From Roridomyces roridus (lineage: Eukaryota; Basidiomycota; Agaricomycetes; Agaricales; Mycenaceae), in the NCBI GenBank assembly GCA_029378245.1, contig JARKIF010000002.1, positions 930,001 to 994,000 of the forward strand: a DNA stretch of 64,000 bases. The letters are read 5' to 3'. The notes under the pieces were generated by a model. That model saw nothing but the letters and a program-made list of their open reading frames with translations, was not told the origin of the DNA and did no database searches. Each line of letters begins with the position of its first letter. Positions within the stretch are counted from its first letter, which is position 1. This document shows, piece after piece, positions 56,100-64,000 of the stretch. The translations under genes and the position numbers were made by a program.

Positions 56100-56769
56100 T
56101 TATACGGTATATTTCGTAGATGTAAGAAATGCTTCAAGTGAAGAGCGCCCTGCTCTCAGCGTCTTGGCGAACCCGCTCTGCGCGTGCGTTGACAATTGCA
56201 GCAAACCTTTGGAGCGATCAGTGGTAAAATTAGAGCAAGGGAAGAGGCGCGCAACTTGTTCGCCAGTCTCTGCAGCGAGCAATGCATGCAATCGGAGGGC
56301 GTCGAGCAGCCGCAGCTGAACAGAGGTGCGAATGGCGCGTCGATGGGTCGTTTGTGACTCTCCCTGCGTGGTGGTTTCTCGACGCGTCCCGAAAGTACCA
56401 TCGCACGGGGTGCAGTGGGGTTCCCTTCGTCTTCTTCTTCTGAGGTTTGGGTTTCCACATTTCTTTGGTCGTGGGAGGCGTGCATGGTACTTTTGGCGCG
56501 TCCTCCTCATCGGCCGAGTCGTCATCGCCATCCTTGGACTTGTTCACGAGACAAGCAAGGGTGCGGATAGAGCGTTGCTTCAGTGCATACTCTCTGCACC
56601 GGGGGCGGATGGTAATCGCAATCTTCTTGCGGTCTGCATCACTGCGGGAGAACAAGGTGAACAAGCGCGCAAGACAAGATGGAATAACGACACACTGGAT
56701 ATCTGGACAGTTGATGGTCGATAGCGTCTCTCCGCACGCCAGATTATCGGTGTTGGTGACTGAAGCCAT
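56100..56769 (-). CDS. Hypothetical protein, two exons
   Basis: Exon 1 runs 56769-56407 and exon 2 56315-56100, joined across a 91-nt intron (GTGCGA...GTTCAG) in phase 0. About 192 residues. Exon 1 begins ASVTNTDNLACGETLSTINC, has RKKIAITIRPRCREYALKQR, an acidic patch (DGDDDSADEED) and a Lys-rich patch (PKPQKKKTKG). Exon 2 is helical: LRLLDALRLHALLAAETGEQ. Without splicing the frame also stays open but becomes less protein-like. No family recognised. Confidence 0.5.
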
Positions 56770-57073
56770 CTTTGGCGCTGAGAGACGATGCTTAACACGA
56801 GGCCGGTGGGGGTACGGGGACTAGACAATTAAAAGCGATTCGGCTAAGGGGCGCGTATAAATGAGTGTGCAGGCACTATGGCCATGAAAGTCAAGACAAA
56901 AACAGGGAACAAAAGGCCAAATATCAATCACATCAACGCGTCCTTTGTCGACGCGTTTCACATTTTGTCTTGTTGCTCTCATCGTCACCACCAGCGTGCA
57001 TGGAAGCAGAAGAGCGACTATCATCAAGATTCACGTTTGCAGCTGTTAGCTTCCCGACGACGTTGACCACGAC
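56770..57073. other. Promoter region between divergent genes
   Basis: About 300 bp between the minus-strand hypothetical and the plus-strand methyltransferase; no gene seen. Confidence 0.45.
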
Positions 57074-58598
57074 ATGATTTCTGACTCCCTCCTCAAAATC
57101 GGATACCGCTGGCTGGACCGCGTAAGTATCTACAAGCCCGCCTTCAAGGCCACTCACCGACGTTCTTGACAGGGTCTTGTTCCCGACTTTATCATTCGGC
57201 GCGTCATACGCGCCCTGTTACGCGAACGTCTGCGTGAAATCGACCATGGCAGCTACGAAACCAACCATGCGGCCAAGATGAAGTGGATTGAGGACGTTCG
57301 TGCTCGAGCCCAGATCGCAGAGGTCCCGGAGAAGGCCAATGAGCAGCATTATGAGGTGCGTTGTCACTTGCGCTGCCGAGGACGATGACAGAAATCAAGT
57401 CCAGGTTCCGACGGCGTTCATCCTCTCAACTCTTGGACCATATGCAAAGTACTCGTCGTGTCTCTACCCCACTGGAAAAGAGACCATCGCGGAGGCTGAA
57501 ATCTGTATGCTCGAGAGCTACTGCGAGAAGGCACAGCTACAGGATGGCCAGGACGTCCTCGACCTCGGCTGCGGCTGGGGCAGTCTCTCTCTCTTCCTTG
57601 CCAAGAAATACCCCAACTCGCGAATCGTCGGATTGTCCAATTCCTCGACGCAAAAGGCGCATATAGATGCAACGGCCCAAGCGTCTGGATTCACCAACCT
57701 GGAGGTACTGTATCGCGTCTCCTGGCTTCTCCTCCACTTACCTATCCACCAGATCATCACCGCGGACGTCAATACTTTCGATTTCGCGGGCTCGAGACAG
57801 TACGTCTTCCTCATTCTTGTCGTCCTCTGCTCATTCGTCCCGTCTAGTTTCGACCGCATCCTCTCCATAGAGGTACGAGCCTCCTCTCCCTCCTGCTCCG
57901 GTACTCATGGACGCAGATGTTCGAGCACATGAAGAACTACGAGCGCCTCCTCGCCAAGGTTTCCACCTGGCTCCGGCCAGTCTCTCCAAACGAGAAATCC
58001 GGGGCAGAATCCCTCCTCTTCATCCACATCTTCTGCCACAGTACAATCCCGTACCACTTTGTTGAGGACGACGGGTGGATGGCGCAGAACTTCTTCTCAG
58101 GCGGTACCATGGCCTCGCACGACACTTTCGTAAGCCCAGCGTATCCACATAATCTTCGACCTAACCAACATCTCCCTCCAGACGTACTTCCAAACCGACC
58201 TCACGCTCATCCAAAGCTGGTACATCCCCGGCACGCACTACTCGCGCTCACTCGAGGACTGGCTCAAGCTGCAAGACCGGAACGCCAAGGTGGGCCTCGA
58301 GGACCTCAAGAGGGACGCCGCGGAGCATGGGCGGACGCCGGAAGATGCTGTTGCTACGTTTAACAAGTGCGTCTGCGTCCCTATATGCTCCTGGGCGACG
58401 ACTGATTGTGACTTCCGTAGATTCCGTGTATTCTACATGGCGTGTTCGGAGCTGTTCCGTATGGATGGTGGGCAGCAGTGCGTGTCTTTTCCTCTCTCCT
58501 TGATGATGGTCGGCTGATAAATGTACGATAGGTGGGGAGTTGGGCATTATCTCTTTAGACCCAAGGGGACACCGGTATCTGTGTCGTCGTCGTCGTAG
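57074..58598 (+). CDS. Cyclopropane-fatty-acyl-phospholipid-synthase-like methyltransferase, copy 2
   Basis: Start at 57074 (MISDSLLKIGYRWLDR), spliced to GLVPDFIIRRVIRALLRERL. The SAM core is CLYPTGKETIAEAE, VLDLGCGWGSLSLFLAKKY (motif I), NSRIVGLSNSSTQK, IITADVNTFDF and FEHMKNYERLLAKV. Later exons give FVEDDGWMAQNFFSGG, YFQTDLTLIQSWYIPG, LEDWLKLQDRN and FRVFYMACSELFRM. The product ends in a short Ser run at 58598. It is colinear, exon by exon, with copy 1 at 11222-12775, but its segment between LEDWLK and the last exon is longer. Both copies look intact. The substrate is unknown. Confidence 0.85.
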
Positions 58599-58884
58599 TC
58601 TGAGCTAAATAGACTAACCCTTCTTCTGGTCGCGGATATGAGTCTCGGAGTCGGCTCCGTGGCCTTTTATGAGCTGGCATGATGTAAACGCGGTTGAGGC
58701 GTGGGTGCGCGTCGGTCTTGGGTGTGACCTTGGCTTCAGGACGTGGACTGGACGCTTCGTCCCTGATTCACGCCCTGATTTGCACGTCTAGGGAGACACT
58801 CTGGCCTCCTCACTATTCTCAAAATTGAGCATTTCCTCGCTCGACATCCCACCGCGCGTGCCACTTGAATTCAATCACTGGTGT
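58599..58884. other. Intergenic upstream of copy F
   Basis: No gene seen. Confidence 0.45.
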
Positions 58885-58895
58885 CACATGACCGT
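58885..58895 (+). promoter_or_regulatory. E-box-like element of copy F
   Basis: CACATGACCGT, 34 nt before the ATG at 58929, followed by CCCACTCCTGTTTC. Spacing is slightly longer than in A-C. Confidence 0.55.
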
Positions 58896-58928
58896 CCCAC
58901 TCCTGTTTCAAAACTTTTCAAAACCCCC

Positions 58929-61639
58929 ATGTCAAATTCGACTCAGGAGATATCTTCTGTCGTCCCCGCCGCAGAACTCGGGACGTCTGACCGTGACCTA
59001 TTGAGCTACTTGTTCGATACCGACAGGCCTGTTTCATACTTTGGTGCCTCTTTTTGCATCGCGACGATACCCCGTTTTATGAACCTTGCATCTTAGGCAA
59101 ATCGTGCGATGCGCCGACGCCGGACTCCTACTACAAGCGGAGGATACAAGACGCCGGCTGCGAACCTCGTCGAAAACGCCTCAGAACGCGGCATCCAGAC
59201 GATTCGTCTGACGACTCCAAAGTGTGTTTTTATGTCCGTCAAACGTTGTCGAATTCTAACGCAAAGCCAGCCCTTGCGTCTACCCTCGTGCGATCAGAAT
59301 TTCGTCAACTTCTGCCATGATCCTCAAATCCTCTTCGTGGACAAGACATCCGTTTTCTTCCAACTGCCCAGCCACTTTCGTTACCTCTTCCTTCGTCCTC
59401 CCCGGTTCGGAAAGACGACTTTGCTTTCCGCTATGAGCCAGTTCTACGATATTCATGGAGTCGATCAATTTCCGGAATATTTCGAGGCTCCGGATAATGC
59501 TCGCTCTGACCACAGCCAGCATCTTTGTCTATGCCTCAAATTCAGTGCTAGTCGCACGAGCGTGAAAAGCGACGTGTTTTATTCGCTCCACTCATTCCTC
59601 CTCAAGTACAAGACGGAGTTGGGCCTTTCCGATCCGCATGCATATTTGGATCGGGTTGAAGATGATGAACCTTTGAAGAAAGTGCTGGTGAGTGGCTGTT
59701 CCTACATTCTTGACTGCGGACTCTGAGAATCCGTTAGGATTTGGTCAGGTCGAGCGGAAAAACACTCTTCGTCACCGTCGACGATTATGACGCTCCTCTC
59801 TGCGAAAGCTGGTTGTCTTGTTTCGAAGAAGACGGGACTTCTGTACTTCCCAGCGACGTCGCGCAATTGCTCGACAAGCATTTATGGAATCCCCTCAAAG
59901 CTAACTCGGACATCATCCCCAAACTCTTCGTCACCGGTACCCTGTCCTTGCACACCCCAGTTCTCCGAGACTTGGTCGTGCCAGCCCCAGACGTACTCCT
60001 CTGGTGTTGTGGGTTCACCGGGGGCGAGGCCCTCCGAATTGCTCACAAGATGCTCCCCTACCGCACGCTTATTCTAAGCCAACTGAAAGGGCGATGCGGA
60101 GAATACTTCTTTTCTTGCGACGGAAGTATCTCCGAGCCGCTTCTCCATCCTCAAATACTCCTCAGTCGCTTCGCGTATCTCTCCGCCCCCCAGAGTTGGA
60201 CGAGACAATACGAAGAGGACCCGTTCCGCTTGTTGACATCGCTGTTCGATCACCTTCCCTCGGACTCGGTTGACCCGAATATGGTGACACTCGAAGGACT
60301 TGTCGAGTTGATTTCGAACGGAGGAGTCGTGGACGTCGAGGAACTTGATACCGGGCGTGATCTCGAGGGCACTTCCGTCTTCTGGGGCGCGCTATACCAT
60401 GCTGGGGCGCTTACTCGCTGCCGGGGCTCGAGATCGATATTACGGGTAATGAATCACCAAATTTTGCACTTGGTGAGGACGCTATTTCCACCGTTCACTA
60501 GTTGGATGTGAATGTCTCGGCGTACCTTCAACTTGCCAATGCTTCTACGCAGTTCCCGAGGTTTCTCCTTACAGTCCGAAGCTGACTGCGCCGCAGTTCT
60601 GGAGGAGGGTATATAAGGAGCTGGAAAATAGTCAGTAGATGTTCTCTTTATTCTCTGTCTCATTTTCGTGGCCTAGATTCACTCTTATATCGACAAGCGT
60701 GTGTGCGGTCGCTACTACGGTCCATGGACTGCGGAAAGTAACATTTTGGGTGCTCTGGAGAGGTACGATCACGGACATCCCGAAATTCTCATGGATGGAC
60801 TGTCCAACGTCCTCCGCGACCAGATGCGGCGTTGTTTCGCCAGAGGCTTCGGAAGACAGCCGAGTCTGCCAGGCATTGTTCAGCTCATCATGCGCAATGA
60901 CTCCCTGTTGACTCTTCAAGCTTCAAGAAATCTCGCACCCGTCATTTTGAACTCGGGCGACGGCTCCTCTGTCCGTGTTTATGGAGCTTCCACCAGACGC
61001 ATCTACGATTGGGAGCTTACGACTTTGCCGCTACTCGGGCTTTGGCAAGCGATGCATCCCACCGAGCCAGAACCTTTTCTCGACGCGCTTCACGAGTTTT
61101 TCAACGAACTATGCGAAGACGACGAGGCGAGGATTCTCGTGCGGCCATATAGAGTGTGGTCGGATAGCCATGGAGGGATGAAGACCGCCTTGGTCGGGAG
61201 CCTCTTCAAGCCCGATGCCGAGCACACACAGCTCATTGCTGTGGGCGGTGCCCGGGTCGTCATCAGGGTCAGTCAAGCGGAGCTGGCTGCAGTTCTACCT
61301 GAGCCTGAGATGGATTCGGACCACTGGTCCTCCTGGGACGATGATACTTGGCGCGAGTATCGCACACATGACCCATGGCGTCCTCATGATTTTTATTGTG
61401 ATTATGACGATGAAGTGAAGGAGGACAGGTCTGGGATGCCGCGACCGTTTACGGCTGATGATGAGGACTATTTTATGGGTATGGAAGACGACAGATGCGT
61501 CCAGGAAGAGGTAGACCGTCTTGAGGATGAGCAGGAAGATGACGATTCTGGGATGCCGGAATCGTTTACACCTGACGAGGAGAACTATTTCATGATGGAG
61601 CATGATATATTCAGACCGGACGACGTCGACATGGAGTAG
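58929..61639 (+). CDS. AAA-ATPase-like Crinkler/RHS-type protein, copy F
   Basis: Five exons, about 785 residues. Exon 2 supplies the basic patch PRRKRLRTR. Exon 3 has FVDKTSVFFQL and P-loop RPPRFGKTTLLSAM. Exon 4 has LFVTVDDYDAPL, DVAQLLDKHLWNPL, FVTGTLSLHTPVLRDLV and CCGFTGGEALRIA. Intron 4 is about 200 nt (60475-60677) instead of the usual 50, so it probably contains an insertion. Exon 5 has RQPSLPGIVQLIMRN, DWELTTLPLLGLW and the longest acidic tail of the family, with two similar units (SGMPRPFTADDEDYFM and SGMPESFTPDEENYFM). It groups with B and E. No inactivating change was seen. Confidence 0.75.
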
Positions 61640-61689
61640 GATTGGACTGTTCTAAAGTCACGGTGATAAAATTGAAGAGTCATCATGAG

Positions 61690-62045
61690 GGTGGTGAGGC
61701 GTGGCCGTTCTTCCTCCAAGTCTTGGTGCTGTATAAATCAGCCTGGTCCGACCAGTTTAACGGGCACTCAATGAGGACTTCATCTTCGACGTCGATCAAG
61801 GGGACTGGAGAGCGAAGTAAGTATGTAGAAATGAAAGTGGATGGAAAAAACGGTCCTTCAGTTAGTAGTCTATTCCATGGCCGCCAGTGAGTATTCAATA
61901 GTTGTTCAACAGTGCTATGAAAAAATGGCAAAAGGAAACGACTTACCTTTGACTTACCTGTTCTTGAAGCGTCTTGATTATTTGAAGTCTTCGTTCTTCA
62001 TTTTTGAGGTCTTCTAGCTTCAAGGCTTCTTTCTTGGGGTCTTCT
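61690..62045. repeat. Inverted counterpart of 28180-28845
   Basis: 61698-61845, 61850-61925 and 61965-62045 are reverse complements of about 28680-28835, 28310-28400 and 28180-28270. Internal stretches present in the first copy are missing here. Confidence 0.75.
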
Positions 62046-62755
62046 CTACGAGCGGTGTTGAACGCGAACATCGGGGCGTGTTATATGAAGCTGGTGAGCA
62101 CCTCTTGCTTATCAGATCGTTTGAAATCCGGATTTTTTGCAGGACGATCACAAACAAGCGGTCGAAGCTTGCACGCAAGGTTGCTTTCTTCCGAAAGAGA
62201 AGTCGTGCTTGCTCAACCTCTCAAGCGCTCCTCGACGATCCGAACTACATCAAAGCTTTGCATCGACGCGCAGCTTCGAACGAGAAGATAAATACATGGA
62301 GTTCGTTGACTGCTGCTCAAGAAGGTTGGTCGTCTAATGTATCCACATCTATTCTTGTTTATTTTATCCAAGATTACATCACCCTTCTGAAGCTCCTTCC
62401 CTCATCCTCGCCCTAAACAACTGAAATCGAGCGAAGTCAACCTCTACTCTCACCCCGCGTCGAAGCCGCACAGAAGGAGAAAACAGGGGAGATGCTGGGC
62501 AAGTTGAGGAATTTGGGGAATAGTATCTTGGGTTCGTCTCCTTCTCATTCGAACTATGTGGTTGGTTGAAGGGTCACCCTCCTCGGCAGGCAACTTTGGT
62601 CTGTCTACGGACAACTTTAAATTCGAGCCCAACGGCCAGGGCGGGTACTCTATGAATTTTACAAGACAGAGTGGACTCTTCACTATGGCATCTGTATTTC
62701 ATTCGCACCTTTCAGCGCGGGGTACCTGCGATGTGTTCGCGCACTGACTGATAGT
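62046..62755 (+). pseudogene. Broken copy of the TTC1-like gene
   Basis: It starts abruptly in mid-gene at VLNANIGACYMKL and continues through HKQAVEACTQ, NYIKALHRRAASNEKINTW, LLKLLPSSSP and TGEMLGKLRNLGNSILGSSP, with the introns still present, so it is a DNA-level copy rather than a retrocopy. There is a frame break after SNYVVG. The normal stop codon is changed to a sense codon (MNFTRQ). The 5' third of the gene is absent. Confidence 0.85.
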
Positions 62756-63297
62756 CAACTGGTATTGTATCGCATCCACTCTTGTCAGTGATACCATTGG
62801 AACAAGAACTCGTTCTTGCCTCACCCATACTTTCGTTGCTTGCGGTTGCTATGGCTCTCGGTCCAAAGAACACAGCCATGATGCAACCGTGGGAAAGTAT
62901 CTATTGCCGGAGCGGCATCTTCTCGGATGAAACGTTGCTCAGTGCTTTCTCGCTAGTATTACTTGTTCCCCAGCCACCATCTCCTGCATTTACTATGTAG
63001 CTGTCTCCTGCTTCCGACACCGCGACACACATATCATCGGAAGCTCACCCGTATTCAGAACCGACCATAACTCCGCCTCTAAAAAGCCTCGAGTTTCTCG
63101 AAGGCTTCCCAAACATATATATCCGCCTTGACAGATAAAGACTCAAACCGACCCGTGCTTGTCCTACGCCCGCATAAGAAAGGAATCATGAAAAGAGTTG
63201 AGCACAGTACCATTTCATACTCCACAGTTCGTTCAACGTGGATCCCGCCCACTGAAAAATCCCATCAGTGTTCAAGTTACAGCGATTAAGTTGAATC
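62756..63297. other. Intergenic; end of inverted duplication, start of DUF6534 3' flank
   Basis: Homology to the AACS/TTC1 spacer fades at about 62830. From about 63145 the sequence resembles 47880 onward. No gene is seen between. Confidence 0.5.
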
Positions 63298-64000
63298 TTA
63301 GTACGAACTCTCGCCGTGAGTACGTTTACCGCGCTCATCCCGTGTATGCAATTGAAATCGCGGCGCCGCTTGAAATTGCCGTCTTCCTGAGTCGGCACTG
63401 ACAGCGCTGTCCCCACCACCGCGGCCGATGAACGTAGGTGCATTGGAGCGTAGAGATTCTCTGGAGTTGAGACTGGATAAAATCGGGATCCGTCAATCAT
63501 GTGGACTCACTTGAGAAGAGAATTGCAACGCGTACATTACCACTGGCAGCGCAAGTTCCACGTTCAGTCCACGTTCCAATATACACACTCAAAAGACGCA
63601 CACATTGTGATCACACATAACTTTCCCTCCACAAAGTGGATCGGCATCCTACACGGCGTTGAATTTTACGTTGCCATGCAGCTGATTGACGCACCAATAT
63701 AATCTTGTCGGCCAGGCTACATAGAAAGCCAATGTCAAGAACTGCGCAACGGTGACCAAACCTCCCCGCGCGATCGTGAATCCCAGCAGCTTTTATCCCG
63801 TCAGCAAGAAACAAAATCTCCGGTGGTATCATTAACCTTGTTCAACATAGTCGTTGTCCTACAATCCGTCCGAGTCAGCCAGAATCTCGTTATACGCAAT
63901 CGAACCTCAGGCAACAGTACTTACGATTTTAACCCATGGCGTCGGCCTTTCATGAACGCGATGGACAACGCGAATGTCGCCAATAGATCGGATATAGCTT
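63298..64000 (-). CDS. DUF6534-type membrane protein, partial second copy
   Basis: Cut by the window end. Exons seen from the 3' side: SSLNSRESLRSN through a basic tail ending GKRTHGESSY (stop at 63298); KLLGFTIARGGLVTVAQFLT with YVAWPT; and ISDLLATFALSIAFMKGR at the edge. It is colinear with the 48026-49789 gene at roughly 80 percent by eye over coding and 3' flanking DNA. Completeness upstream cannot be judged. Confidence 0.6.

Overview
This window is nuclear DNA from a filamentous basidiomycete, most likely an Agaricomycete. The genes are dense and split by many introns of about 50 nt with GT-AG ends. The recognisable proteins are typical of that group: a GPI-type aspartic protease, a P450, an MDM31-family mitochondrial protein, a DUF6534-type membrane protein and a Tad-like LINE. 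I cannot name the species. All intron positions are my own reading of splice sites and reading frames; none was checked against transcripts.

Layout. 0-13 kb: a long Ser/Arg-rich protein of unknown function; a protein kinase split by a ~2.1 kb composite insertion that carries a broken U6 snRNA and the end of a foreign gene; an aspartic protease; a DUF202 membrane protein; a cyclopropane-fatty-acyl-phospholipid-synthase-like methyltransferase. 13.7-17.2 kb: a P450, then a strikingly GC-rich gene fragment. 17.7-22.8 kb: two tandem AAA-ATPase-like genes (copies A and B). 23.9-36.2 kb: acetoacetyl-CoA synthetase, a TTC1-like TPR protein, a small protein, a long coiled-coil protein and a neighbouring hypothetical. 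36.3-42 kb: a divergent pair of AAA-ATPase-like genes (C and D). 42.2-47.4 kb: a LINE with ORF1 and ORF2. 48-50 kb: a DUF6534-type gene. 50.9-53.3 kb: a decayed AAA-ATPase-like copy (E). 53.5-58.6 kb: MDM31, a hypothetical, and a second cyclopropane-synthase-like gene. 58.9-61.6 kb: another AAA-ATPase-like gene (F). 61.7-64 kb: an inverted, broken copy of the TTC1 region and a second, partial DUF6534-type gene.

The standout is the six-member family A-F. Each has a P-loop NTPase core like the predicted AAA-ATPase family often fused to PD-(D/E)XK nucleases, that is, the Crinkler / retrotransposon-hot-spot style of effector. Copies A, B, C and F share a five-exon layout: a short variable first exon, a nuclear-localisation-like basic exon, a Walker A exon, a Walker B exon and a C-terminal exon. 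A, B, C, E and F share an E-box-like element, CANNTGACCGT, just upstream of the start codon. Only D shows a clear D...ExK nuclease signature, and D is interrupted by a small terminal-inverted-repeat element. E has lost its Walker A loop. The cluster mixes tandem copies, divergent copies, pseudogenes and mobile DNA, as expected of a fast-evolving conflict or effector family. That role is inferred from architecture, not shown.
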